Below, one piece after another: positions 8,301 to 17,216 of a stretch of 46,327 nucleotides of DNA. The stretch lies in NCBI GenBank assembly GCA_050247075.1, contig JBFWUW010000059.1, forward strand, positions 1 through 46,327, read 5' to 3'. Position numbers and translations under genes: made by a program. Under the pieces are notes generated by a model that was not told the DNA's origin, did not search any database, and saw nothing but the letters and a program-made list of their open reading frames with translations. Within the stretch, counting starts at the first letter, position 1; each line of letters begins with the position of its first letter. The stretch is from JBFWUW01 sp050247075. GTDB lineage: Bacteria; Planctomycetota; Planctomycetia; Pirellulales; JBFWUW01.

Positions 8301-8430
8301 GATGGCGTACTCCGCATGTAGTTGCGTTTAACGCACGGCGCGTGCCGCGCTTGGAAAGCAGGTGTCAGCCCGTTATCGTAACACACGACCATCGCTCTGG
8401 CAGCACGCACACCATGAACATTTCAAACTC

Positions 8431-9555
8431 ATGAATGACCCCCGCCTGCAAAAACTGGCCGACGTGCTGGTGAACTATTCCACGGCCGTCAAACCCGGCG
8501 ACATTGTCCGCTTGACGGGTGCCGCCATTGCCCGGCCATTGTTGGTCGAACTCTATCGCGCTGTGCTGCGGGCGGGCGGGCTGCCCCGCGTCAATGTGAC
8601 GTTGGACGAATGCGCGGAGATTCGCCTGATGGAAGGGAACGATACCCAACTCCGTTGGGAAGACCCCATCGAACTGCACGAGCTGGACACTATCGACGTC
8701 TCGATCAGCATGTGGGGGCAAGAAAACACCAAGGCCCTCAGCGGCGTCAACCCGGCGCGCCAGGCGCTGGTCAGCCAGGCCCGCCGCAAGTACATGGCCC
8801 GCTTCATGCAGCGGTTTGGCGAAGGCCAGTTGCGGTGGTGTGGAACGATGTTTCCCACGCATTCATCGGCCCAAGACGCCGAGATGTCGCTGGCGTCCTA
8901 CGCCGATTTTGTCTTTCGCGCGGGCCTGCTGCATCTTCCTGATCCGGCCGCGGCCTGGCGCGACATCAGCGTGGGGCAGCAGCGCGTGGTCGATTTCCTC
9001 AACGGCAAGAGCGAAATCCATTTCACCACGCCGCAAGGGACCGACCTGCGGTTGGGAATCGCCGGACGAAAATGGATCAACTGCGACGGGCACGAGAACT
9101 TCCCGGATGGCGAGGTCTTCACCGGTCCTATCGAGGACGCGACGGAAGGGGTGGTCTGCTACAGCTTTCCGGCCGTACATGGCGGACGCGAAGTTGACGG
9201 CATCCGGCTGGAATTCAAGCAAGGCCGCGTGGTGGATGCCAGCGCCAGCAAAAACGAGGAATTCCTGATCTCCATGCTGGACCAGGATGCCGGTGCCCGC
9301 GTGCTGGGCGAGATCGCCATTGGCACCAACTACGCTATCCAAAGCTACAGCAAAAACACGCTGTTCGATGAAAAGATCGGCGGCACGTTCCACGCGGCCG
9401 TCGGCGCGGCCTATCCGGAGAGCGGCGGGGTCAACCAGTCGGGCCTGCATTGGGACATGGTCTGCGACCTAAGGCGGGGAGGCCGCATCACCGCCGACGG
9501 TGAATTGATCAGCGAAAACGGCAAGTTCCTCAACGGGCAATGGCCGCAAGGGTAG
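8431..9555 (+). CDS. Aminopeptidase, M29 family (thermophilic aminopeptidase type)
   Basis: 374 residues from ATG 8431 (the frame stays open to 8362, but the family begins near MNDPRLQKLADVLVNYS). M29 enzymes are cytoplasmic two-metal aminopeptidases. All seven expected metal-binding and catalytic positions can be seen: E228 (FPDGEVFTGP), E294 (LGEIAIGTN), E314 (LFDEKIGGTFH), H321, Y328 (AYPESGG), H340 and D342 (SGLHWDMV). Length matches the family (about 370-410). It is divergently placed from the thioredoxin-like gene and has no obvious partner. Confidence 0.93.
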   Translation: MNDPRLQKLADVLVNYSTAVKPGDIVRLTGAAIARPLLVELYRAVLRAGGLPRVNVTLDECAEIRLMEGNDTQLRWEDPIELHELDTIDVSISMWGQENTKALSGVNPARQALVSQARRKYMARFMQRFGEGQLRWCGTMFPTHSSAQDAEMSLASYADFVFRAGLLHLPDPAAAWRDISVGQQRVVDFLNGKSEIHFTTPQGTDLRLGIAGRKWINCDGHENFPDGEVFTGPIEDATEGVVCYSFPAVHGGREVDGIRLEFKQGRVVDASASKNEEFLISMLDQDAGARVLGEIAIGTNYAIQSYSKNTLFDEKIGGTFHAAVGAAYPESGGVNQSGLHWDMVCDLRRGGRITADGELISENGKFLNGQWPQG

Positions 9556-9696
9556 CGCAGCGAAGGCACAACTCGGATGTTTTTCTCGATAGCAGCGGCG
9601 ATGGCGGCAAAAGGCTGCTCCAAGCGAGGCAATTCCAAGCAGTAGCGCCCGCGAGCATTTATGAGCCCGGCCGGCATCTATGAAAAGGCCAGGGCA

Positions 9697-11157
9697 TCAA
9701 AACAGCTCGCGAATCGGCTGCCCATTGTTCTGCACGATGTAGTGGGGCCGGCCTTGATTATCAAGATAAGTCGCATCGAGTGGCACGTCGAAGTAGCGGT
9801 AGATCGTCGCCGCGATGTCTGCTGGTGTCACTGGCCGTTCCTTGATTGTGCCGCCGTCGGTCTCGGTTGCTCCAATCACCTGGCCGTGGCGCAATCCGCC
9901 TCCGGCAAGCGCCATCGACATTACCGAGGGCCAATGGTCGCGGCCATCCGTGTACCCGGATTGCAACCCCATGATTGGCGAGCGGCCAAATTCCCCCATG
10001 GCTATTACCAATACATCGTTCAGCAAGCCCCGCTCGTCCAGGTCGCTGACGAGCGTTGCCAAGGCATGGTCGAACAGTTTGAGCAGCTTCCGCATGCCTT
10101 GAGAAATGCCGCCGTAGGGGCAAGAACTGTTTTCTCCGTGGTTATCCCAACTGGCACCGCCGGAATGATTCATGCCGATGGTCACAAAAGCCGCACCGGC
10201 CTCTACAAGCCGGCGGGCCAGCAGCGCTTGTTGGAACCAAAGATGCTGGCCGTATCGTTCGCGGTTCTCGACGGGTTCTTGCATAAGGTCGAAAGCGGCC
10301 AGGGCCCTGCCGCCGAGCACCATTTCCGCGGCTTGACGCTGGTAGCTGCCTATCGCGGCCAGCGACCCGTTCTGATCGAGGCCATGACGCATTTGGTCAA
10401 TGTCCTTCAACAACGACTGCCGCTCGCTGAGCCGACCCAACGAAAGGCCGTCTGGCAAGCTAAATAGGCTGGCTCCCGTGACCGCACCGGTATCAATGCC
10501 GTTGATGTCATAAATCGGCAGCCGGGCCGCCTGTTCGGCAATGAAGGGATCGTGCTGCTTGCCCAGGTATCCCGCGAACGCCAGATGCTTGCGCGGAGAG
10601 GCCACCGCCGCGACATACGGAGGCATCCCGGCATGGTTCGGCCCGTGCATTTTCGCCACCACCGAACCTATCGCTGGGTACCGCGAATTAGCCGTGTTGG
10701 AGCCAAGATGCCCGGTCTGAAAGACTCGATTGGGATTGTGGCTGCTCCCGCGGGCATCCACCGAACGGATGAGCGTGAACTTGTCGAGCATGGCCGCCTG
10801 CTTGGGGAGATGCTCGCAAATTTGAACACCCGGCAGCTTGGTGGCAATCGGCGCAAAGGGACCACGGTTCTCCAGGGGCCGATCAGGCTTGACGTCCCAA
10901 CTATCAATCTGGCTTGGTCCGCCGGACATCCACAGTAAGATGACACTTTTGGCTCCAGCGGGTCTTTGCGTTGTGTCGATCGCATGCGCGCGGCAACGCA
11001 ACAATTCGGGCAAGCTCAATCCGGCGAGTCCCGCCATTCCCGCCTTGAGCATTCCCCGCCTGTTACTAACCGTCAGGGCTGCGCGTTGAATGCCAAAAGA
11101 ATTTGGAAACGCCTGTCGCTGCTTAGCCGATTTCTCGCCAGGGCACGATTCTGACAT
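9697..11157 (-). CDS. DUF1501 family protein (Tat-exported), second copy
   Basis: 486 residues with a twin-arginine signal (NRRGMLKAGMAGLAGLSLPE, about 32-51). Then come the DUF1501 motifs ILLWMSGGPSQIDSWDVKP, QICEHLPKQAAMLDKFTLIR, and the C-terminal VIAMGEFGRSPIMG plus GRDHWPSVMSMALAGGG. It is clearly homologous to the protein at 5448-6803 but diverged, so this is a paralogue and not a recent duplication. As with the other copy, no DUF1553/DUF1549 partner lies next to it. A 666-base spacer containing a decayed gene separates it from the cytochrome gene upstream. Function unknown. Confidence 0.93.
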   Translation of the reverse strand: MSESCPGEKSAKQRQAFPNSFGIQRAALTVSNRRGMLKAGMAGLAGLSLPELLRCRAHAIDTTQRPAGAKSVILLWMSGGPSQIDSWDVKPDRPLENRGPFAPIATKLPGVQICEHLPKQAAMLDKFTLIRSVDARGSSHNPNRVFQTGHLGSNTANSRYPAIGSVVAKMHGPNHAGMPPYVAAVASPRKHLAFAGYLGKQHDPFIAEQAARLPIYDINGIDTGAVTGASLFSLPDGLSLGRLSERQSLLKDIDQMRHGLDQNGSLAAIGSYQRQAAEMVLGGRALAAFDLMQEPVENRERYGQHLWFQQALLARRLVEAGAAFVTIGMNHSGGASWDNHGENSSCPYGGISQGMRKLLKLFDHALATLVSDLDERGLLNDVLVIAMGEFGRSPIMGLQSGYTDGRDHWPSVMSMALAGGGLRHGQVIGATETDGGTIKERPVTPADIAATIYRYFDVPLDATYLDNQGRPHYIVQNNGQPIRELF

Positions 11158-11248
11158 TCCGTGTATCTCCTGTTGGCGAAATCCCGCGACGCGGTTGGGT
11201 TGTAGGCCAAGGTAGGCACCATGATAACAGCTCGACTGATTCCTGGTG

Positions 11249-11613
11249 AGATATCTTTGGACCGTTTGTCATCCGCGGCGACGAATCAGATGGGGCAGAT
11301 TGGCAGCCTGGCCGTCGCGGCAGCCGGTGGACTTGGAAACTTCTAGCGGGGCTCGCAGCCGCGGCAACCCCTTGCCAAAAACTGCTTTGCCCCAACTATA
11401 AGTACGAGACGAGCGAGTGGCTGTGTTGTTGCCCTGACGGCTATTGCCCCAAGCCCCTGCCTGCCCGACGGTTTGATCCCGCTTGGTTGCGACAATCATT
11501 ACGGAAAGCCCTTCCCCGATTTATGCCGTCCCCTCCGCACGGTCGAATTCCGCAGCCATCAGCCCGGATGCGCCATCTTCCCTTATCGCGTGAAATTGCT
11601 CAACGGCGATTGA
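11249..11613 (+). pseudogene. Frameshifted remnant of a small Cys-rich secreted protein
   Basis: Between two intact genes the plus strand keeps protein-like sequence in two frames. The first gives a hydrophobic stretch (WKLLAGLAAAATP, about 11334-11370) and then CPNYKYETSEWLCCCPDGYC with PKPLP (11388-11462). The second, shifted frame continues DGLIPLGCDNHYGKPFPDLC to a stop at 11611-11613. The shift coincides with a tandem duplication of CTGC at 11457-11464; removing one copy joins both halves and repeats the motif Y-x-KP-x-P. Cys-rich proteins with CPDDYC-KPLP motifs are frequent in planctomycetes. No in-frame start is visible, so the 5' end is also damaged. Assignment is inference. The remaining part, 11614-11823, holds nothing I can name. 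Confidence 0.4.
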
Positions 11614-11823
11614 GTGCTTCCCGTCGCGTATCCAGCCAGGTCATCCACTCCGGGCGTCGAGAGCGGCTTTGTTGCCGCCTTCGCCTGAGTTTGACCGCCA
11701 AGCGGTCCACGGGGACCTAGCTTCGCCTCTGGTCCATTTCTTGACCGGCCTACCTGCCATCGGCTATCGTCGTGCCACGGCAACGGCCGGCCCGGTTGTT
11801 GCCACTGAGGAAAGGACCGACTT

Positions 11824-13611
11824 ATGCACTGGTCAAATCGGTTGGCGTCCGGCGTTGCCGCGAGCGCAAGAGTTCTGTTTTTCGCCGCCATGGCTTTGGC
11901 CGCCGGGCCGTTGCGGTCGCAAACCAATTTGCCTGTCATTCGCCGCCCAGCCGCTTTGGCCTTGACGGAAGATGATCGCTGGCTGCTGGTGGCCAACCAT
12001 CGCAGCGGCACGGTCTCGGTCATCGATACCGTCTTGGAACAGGTCGCCGCCGAACATTCGCTCGGCCGGCAGATTTCAGATGTTCAACTACTTCCCGACG
12101 GCCGGCTGCTGGCCTTGGATGAAGCGGCACATCAATTGCTGCTGCTGGCCATGCAGGGGCAAGAGATTCAGACTCTCGAACGGTTAGACGTTAGTCCTTT
12201 TCCCGTGTCGTTGTCGGTCTCCGCCGACGGCCGGACCTGCTTTGTGGCATCCCTCTGGTCGCGCTGCCTGAGCAAGGTGGCCATCAGCATGTCTACCGCC
12301 GAGAAAAATCAGCCCACGTTGCGCGTGACGGAGACCTTGCGGCTGCCTTTCGCTCCACGAGAGCAACTGCTGGCCCAAGAAGAAACCAAGGTGCTGGTGG
12401 CCGATTCGTTTGGTGGGCGGCTTGCAGTTATCGATGCCAACCGCTGCCAGATCGAATCCTTGCGCGAATTGCCGGCCCACAATATTCGCGGCCTGTCGCT
12501 TGACCCCAGCGGCAAAAAAGTACTGGTGGCCCATCAAATCACCAACGGCCTGGCCGAGACCTCGGAAAACGACATTCATTGGGGGATTGTTCTGATCAAT
12601 GTTGTCCGCTGGCTCTCTCTGGAGAATGTACTGAACCCCAAGGCAGGCATTCTGGACGACAGCCACGTTCACCCGGCGGGCGACTTTCATAGCGCCGGCG
12701 GCGACCCCGCCGGAATCGCTTTCGCGCCGGATGGCACCATGCTGGCGGCGTTGGCGGGCACCAATCGCCTGGCATGGGGACGCGAGACAGACTACTCCCT
12801 GCAAAGTATCGAGGTGGGCATGCGTCCTACCCAGGTGATCGTCACATCGGACGGGCAGCGGGCCTATGTGGCCAATACTTCCGATGACTCGATCTCCGTG
12901 GTCGATCTGCCAGCCAGTGGACCGCCGCGCACCATTTTGCTGGGAGCCGCCCGTGAGCCCGATCTGGTGGAACAGGGCGAACGGCTGTTTTACGACGCCC
13001 GGCTATCACTGGATGGCTGGTTTAGCTGCCATAGTTGCCATACCGACGGGCATACATCAGGCCAGTTGGTGGATAACCTTGGCGATGACTCCTACGGGGC
13101 CGCCAAGCAGGTGATTTCGCTGTTGGGATGCGGCCAGACAGGCCCTTGGGCCTGGAACGGCCAGGTTGAAAAGCTCGAACATCAGGTCCAGAACTCGATT
13201 GAAACCACCATGCAGGGACAAGCCGACAACGCCAGCGTGGCGGCCCTGTCGGAATATCTTCGCGGGCTTGCCCCGCCTCCGCCGCTGGGTTCGTTCGACA
13301 AGCCAGGCGCGGAAACGGACGTGGAGGATGGCAAAAAGTTGTTCACAAAACTGCAATGCGCTGCTTGTCATAATCCGCAATACCGTTATACTTCCGACTT
13401 AGCCTACGATGTCGGTCTGGCGGATCGGTTAGGCAACCATCACTTCAATCCGCCTTCCTTGCAAGGAGTTAGCCAGCGCGAGTCGTTCTTTCACGACAAC
13501 CGGGCCAAGAGCTTGGCGGACGTGTTGGCGCAATTTGGGCATGGCCTGAAGGAAGATGGTTTGCAGGACCGGGATTTGAACAGGCTGCTGGCCTATTTGC
13601 AGTCTTTGTAG
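11824..13611 (+). CDS. Secreted YncE-like beta-propeller protein with two cytochrome c motifs
   Basis: 595 residues. A signal peptide (about 1-32) is followed by a beta-propeller of YncE/40-residue repeat type (about 35-375), with recurring pieces such as WLLVANHRSGTVSVIDT and RAYVANTSDDSISVVDL. The C-terminal part is a di-heme cytochrome c region with CHSCH (C402-H406) and CAACH (about C512-H516), as in MauG/cytochrome c peroxidase-like proteins. Such proteins act in the periplasm or outer envelope in electron transfer or peroxide reduction; the natural partner is unknown. AGGA just before ATG 11824 supports the start. It is a monocistronic gene by spacing. Confidence 0.88.
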   Translation: MHWSNRLASGVAASARVLFFAAMALAAGPLRSQTNLPVIRRPAALALTEDDRWLLVANHRSGTVSVIDTVLEQVAAEHSLGRQISDVQLLPDGRLLALDEAAHQLLLLAMQGQEIQTLERLDVSPFPVSLSVSADGRTCFVASLWSRCLSKVAISMSTAEKNQPTLRVTETLRLPFAPREQLLAQEETKVLVADSFGGRLAVIDANRCQIESLRELPAHNIRGLSLDPSGKKVLVAHQITNGLAETSENDIHWGIVLINVVRWLSLENVLNPKAGILDDSHVHPAGDFHSAGGDPAGIAFAPDGTMLAALAGTNRLAWGRETDYSLQSIEVGMRPTQVIVTSDGQRAYVANTSDDSISVVDLPASGPPRTILLGAAREPDLVEQGERLFYDARLSLDGWFSCHSCHTDGHTSGQLVDNLGDDSYGAAKQVISLLGCGQTGPWAWNGQVEKLEHQVQNSIETTMQGQADNASVAALSEYLRGLAPPPPLGSFDKPGAETDVEDGKKLFTKLQCAACHNPQYRYTSDLAYDVGLADRLGNHHFNPPSLQGVSQRESFFHDNRAKSLADVLAQFGHGLKEDGLQDRDLNRLLAYLQSL

Positions 13612-13775
13612 GCGACGCACGGGCCAGTTTTTGTAGTTGCAAGCTGTTGTAATAGATGGACTTGTGTAATCGTTAGGTCGCCGCGTCAGGTTTCTTGTGA
13701 CGCCCTAAGACGTGGCGGCAACCAAGGATGTAGACGGTTCGATAGCCGTACTTTTCTAGCATTCGAGGCTGGGCG

Positions 13776-13919
13776 ATGAGTTTTCTAGCGAACATTTTTG
13801 CTTCCGAGCCGACTGTCTTACTGGCCGTCGCCGCTGGTGCCGTGCTGTTGGTAGTCGATCTGGCAACTTCCCCGCGTAGTGCCTCCAAGGCTCCTTCTGA
13901 AAACTCAGACCGCGGCTAA
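13776..13919 (+). CDS. Small single-pass membrane protein, 47 aa
   Basis: A short open frame beginning MSFLANIFASEPTVLLAVAA and ending in a hydrophilic Ser-rich tail (SENSDRG). Residues about 12-30 form one hydrophobic helix. A GAGG ribosome site lies 7 bases before the ATG at 13776, which makes translation credible. It sits alone in an otherwise empty 359-base spacer (13612-13970), 51 bases before the next gene, and might be the first gene of a two-gene unit. No family recognised. The opposite-strand frames in this spacer look random. Confidence 0.45.
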   Translation: MSFLANIFASEPTVLLAVAAGAVLLVVDLATSPRSASKAPSENSDRG

Positions 13920-13970
13920 TTGCCGTGGAATCCTCCTGGGCCGGGTACGCCTTACGGGGCATAGTTGTTT

Positions 13971-14381
13971 ATGCGCGGCCCTACGGAACACACGATTCAC
14001 CCGCTGCTGCCCGGGAAAGCCGCCAATCTGGTCATCGAACATGATGAGTTCGATGCCATCGAATACGAGCTGTACATCCCCGCCGGTATCTGGACGCATG
14101 GGGCCGTCCAAGAGTTCGTGGCAGAGCCGCTACAGATTGAAGGCGGAGCCACTATCTCCAAGGGGGCGACCGGTGTTTGGCGTGGGGAGCAGGAGGAGAC
14201 CCACGTCATTCGGATTGTCATTCGCCGCGACATCGACCAGCGCGAGAAATTCTTCGACCGGCTCCAGCAACGGGTGGGTGAACTGATGGCCCGCCTGGCC
14301 GAATGGCCTGTTTCAACCCAGCGCGTGGTGATGTTCACCAGCAAGCAGGTTAAGGTCGGTACTGGCCTGCTGCGCGAGTGA
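13971..14381 (+). CDS. Uncharacterised protein, 136 aa
   Basis: Not recognised. The protein begins MRGPTEHTIHPLLPGKAANL and is soluble. It looks alternating beta in the first half (IEHDEFDAIEYELYIPAG) and helical later (DIDQREKFFDRLQQRVGELM), and has no cysteine, signal peptide or membrane helix. The frame also allows a TTG two codons upstream. Codon use is like the surroundings and the helical second half is charged in a regular pattern, so it is probably a real gene. It is close to the 47-residue membrane protein upstream. No function can be suggested. Confidence 0.6.
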   Translation: MRGPTEHTIHPLLPGKAANLVIEHDEFDAIEYELYIPAGIWTHGAVQEFVAEPLQIEGGATISKGATGVWRGEQEETHVIRIVIRRDIDQREKFFDRLQQRVGELMARLAEWPVSTQRVVMFTSKQVKVGTGLLRE

Positions 14382-14556
14382 TCCGCCCATAGTCGGCATT
14401 GCAGGCCACTCCTACGGGCAAACTTCTGGCAATAGCCTTTTGCGGTGGCCGCGCCCAGGGATTATCCTGGGTAAGGCGGATAGTTGGAATCGCGCAAGCG
14501 AAAACCGGCCGCCCGCCCTTTCCCGGCCGACACTCCCCCTAAGCCTATTGCCCATC

Positions 14557-16137
14557 ATGCCGACCGCCATTCCAACACCACAAAGCCGCTGCCGCATGGG
14601 CGGCGCACGGTGCGACATTACGCCGCCCGTGGGGATTTACCATCGCATGTGGGGCGCGGCTACCCACGACACCTCCACCGGCATTCATCGCCGATTGACC
14701 GCCACGGCGCTGGTCTTTCAATCGCTGACGGGTGAAGCAGGCGACGACAGCGAGCAGATCTTGCTGGCGGTCGACCATTGCCTGCTCTGGCATCGGGAGA
14801 TGGACTACGTTCTCGATTGCATCGCCGAGGGAGCGGGCGTTTCCCGCCAACGCATTGTCGTCACGTTTTCACACACGCACGCCGCCGGCCTAATGGATAT
14901 CGAACGGGCCGCATTGCCCGGCGGAGATCTCATTCAGCCTTATCTTGAGGAATTGGCCGCGCGGCTGGCTACTTGCGTCCGGCAAGCTCGCGAGACGGTG
15001 CAGCCGGTAACCATTGCCTACGGCCTGGGCCGTTGCAACCTGGCCATGCAGCGTGACTTTTTCGACGAAGCCAGCGGCCAGTATGTTTGCGGTCCCAATC
15101 CCACGGCCGCGGCCGACGATACGCTGCTGGTGGCCCGCGTTTCCGACGAGCAAAACGCGGCTGTGGCCACCATCGTCAATTACGCTTGCCACCCCACGAC
15201 GCTGGCTTGGGCGAACACGCTGATCAGCAGCGATTTCCCCGGTGCCATGCGCGAAATGGTCGAGGAGTCCACCAGCGCTCCCTGCGTCTTCTTGCAAGGC
15301 GCGTCGGGCGATCTTGGCCCGCGTGAGGGTTACGTCGGGGACGTGGCGGTGGCCGACCGCAATGGGCGCATCTTGGGTCATGCGGTTCTGTCCGTGCTGG
15401 AGGCGTTGCCCGCCCCTGGAACCACTTTTGAGTACGTTGGCCCGGTTGTGTCGGGCGCGACTCTGGGAGATTGGTCGCATCGTCCGTTGGACGATGTCGA
15501 ACAAGGTCCGCTGGCGTACTTCCGCGTGAAGCGTCTGGCCGTGGACCTCGACAAACGGCCCGATCTATCCACTCCGGCCCAAACCATCGCCGAACGCGAT
15601 ACGTGGCGCGAGAAAGAATCCCAAGCCCAAGCCGAGGGCGACTCTGCAGCCGCGCGGGACGCCCGGGCCATGATCGAACGGCTAGACCGGCAGTTGGTGC
15701 GGCTGGCGGCGATGCCGCCGGGTACCACGTTTGCCCTTCCGGTGACCATCTGGCAGATGGGCCCCGCGTATTGGATTACCGTCGAGGGCGAACCTTACAA
15801 TGTCTTGCAGAAGGCGTTGCGGGGGCGTTTTCCTGGCGTACCGATGGTGGTCAGCGTGCTGGCCAACGGGTCGCGGCCGTTCTATCTGCCGCCGGCGGGC
15901 GTGTATGGCCGCGGCATCTACCAGGAAGAAGTGGCTATGCTGGCTCCTGGTACTCTGGAAAGATTGATCGACGCCATTTCCAACCAGTTAGCGGGCTGGC
16001 AGCGGGAATGGCCCGCCATTCAGCAGCGGTTGGGCGCACCGGACGAGCTGCTGCCGGTTGAGGACGACATGGATGAAACGGCCGAGCCAGAAATGACAAC
16101 GGCCTTCCAGGGTTTCCCGGAAGGCCGTGTCGATTAA
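14557..16137 (+). CDS. Neutral/alkaline non-lysosomal ceramidase-like protein
   Basis: 526 residues from ATG 14557 (the open frame extends further upstream without protein-like sequence). The N-terminus, RCDITPPVGIYHRMWG, and the motifs IVVTFSHTHAAGLMD (about 100-114), NYACHPTTLAWANT (about 208-221) and FLQGASGDLGPREG (about 245-258) match the planctomycete branch of the neutral ceramidase N-terminal domain, a zinc amidase fold with His ligands in the HTH and CHP segments. No signal peptide is visible, so the protein may be cytoplasmic, unlike true ceramidases, and the substrate may differ. The Cys-His-Pro motif is intact. Confidence 0.8.
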   Translation: MPTAIPTPQSRCRMGGARCDITPPVGIYHRMWGAATHDTSTGIHRRLTATALVFQSLTGEAGDDSEQILLAVDHCLLWHREMDYVLDCIAEGAGVSRQRIVVTFSHTHAAGLMDIERAALPGGDLIQPYLEELAARLATCVRQARETVQPVTIAYGLGRCNLAMQRDFFDEASGQYVCGPNPTAAADDTLLVARVSDEQNAAVATIVNYACHPTTLAWANTLISSDFPGAMREMVEESTSAPCVFLQGASGDLGPREGYVGDVAVADRNGRILGHAVLSVLEALPAPGTTFEYVGPVVSGATLGDWSHRPLDDVEQGPLAYFRVKRLAVDLDKRPDLSTPAQTIAERDTWREKESQAQAEGDSAAARDARAMIERLDRQLVRLAAMPPGTTFALPVTIWQMGPAYWITVEGEPYNVLQKALRGRFPGVPMVVSVLANGSRPFYLPPAGVYGRGIYQEEVAMLAPGTLERLIDAISNQLAGWQREWPAIQQRLGAPDELLPVEDDMDETAEPEMTTAFQGFPEGRVD

Positions 16138-16521
16138 CAAACCTTTTCGTCGATTGCGACTGGGGAGTCGCTGCGAGAAGGCCAACGGATCGGGCTGCGC
16201 TAGGCGCTAGCCGTTGGTGAACCGGGCTCACGCTGAATGGTTAGGCACCCCTGACGGAATACGGACGGAAAAGGTTCGATTTTTCTGCTTAACTTGCACG
16301 GATCGCGGCAAACCAGCCGCTCGTTCCTGGCAGCTGGTAGTTCCAAGCCGATCCGCCTATTTCATCGGCAAGCCGCTGGCTCTGGCATTGCGATATTTAG
16401 CCGCCAGCGGCCGGAATTTCCCGTGCCCAATTCGGGCTGACAGATTTAACTCTATGCCTGAAATGGCCGAAAGGCAAATCGAACTGGTTGCTATCGTTCA
16501 ACTCCGCTAGCACCCGCGGCG
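16138..16521. other. Convergent spacer, no gene seen
   Basis: 384 bases between the convergent ceramidase-like and Fur-family genes. An open frame of 98 codons (16214-16510) gives a sequence without coherent protein features and is not called. A segment near 16199-16218 (GCGCTAGGCGCTAGCCGTTG) resembles the planctomycete GCTAGCCG-type intergenic repeat also seen near 19515. No clear terminator with a T-run is visible. Confidence 0.4.
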
Positions 16522-16983
16522 TTACTGGCAACGGCCGCATTGTCCCTTGAGCAAGACCTGGGAAACAGCCGCCATGCCGGAGTTTTTACTGCCGGGTGAG
16601 GGCGAAATGCTGACCAAGACATCCGGCAAACAAGAGATTTCGCCGCAATCCAAACACAAAAAGTGCGGGTGCTCCGCGCGATGGTCGGGGCCTGTCTCGC
16701 GCCATTCAAACCGCCAGACGTGGTCACCCAATTCAAACCGCGACAGAATGCCCGCCTCGGCCAATTCCACCAGGTTTCGATAGACGGTGGCCTTGTCGAA
16801 GCCTTGCGCAGCCAGCAATTCGGCGACCTCGGCATGGCTCATCGGGGTGCGGCTGGCCAGCAATTGCCGCGAGACAGCAATGCGAGCGGCAGTGCGGCGC
16901 ATGCCTGCTTCGCCAATGCGTTGGCGGACCTCCGCCAGGGACTCGTCAGGGCTGGTGTTCTTGTGCGACACGTTGAATCTCAA
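16522..16983 (-). CDS. Fur-family metal-dependent transcriptional repressor
   Basis: 153 residues with an N-terminal winged helix (RRTAARIAVSRQLLASRTPM, about 29-48, then FDKATVYRNLVELAEAGILS with the recognition helix). The C-terminal dimerisation domain carries HPHFLCLDCGEISCLPD (about 104-120) and ends LLKGQCGRCQ, giving two CxxC pairs for a structural zinc. This is the Fur superfamily (Fur, Zur, PerR); the metal sensed cannot be told safely. No transport genes are adjacent, so the targets are elsewhere. Confidence 0.92.
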   Translation of the reverse strand: MRFNVSHKNTSPDESLAEVRQRIGEAGMRRTAARIAVSRQLLASRTPMSHAEVAELLAAQGFDKATVYRNLVELAEAGILSRFELGDHVWRFEWRETGPDHRAEHPHFLCLDCGEISCLPDVLVSISPSPGSKNSGMAAVSQVLLKGQCGRCQ

Positions 16984-17216
16984 GAACTTGGGTACGCTAG
17001 GGGCCTATGACCATCGTAGCAATGCGCGGCGTGGGAGAATAGGTAAGGGAGGGAGTGCTCGTTGTTCGGTGTTCGACCTTCAGCCTTTCGCCTTTCTCCC
17101 CTTCGGTCTTGCGTTGAAATCGCATCGTCGTCAGACTACGCCCCGCGCTGGCCTCCCGGTTCGGGAAGCCACGTGTCTTCTACCTTGTTCAACTTTGTTT
17201 TTCATTCAGGCAGGGC

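Noticed and set aside
13673..13888. 71-codon minus-strand frame
   Set aside because: It overlaps the better supported small membrane protein on the plus strand and has no protein features.
16214..16510. 98-codon frame downstream of the ceramidase-like gene
   Set aside because: Composition looks random, with no hydrophobic or repeat pattern and no ribosome site, in a convergent spacer.
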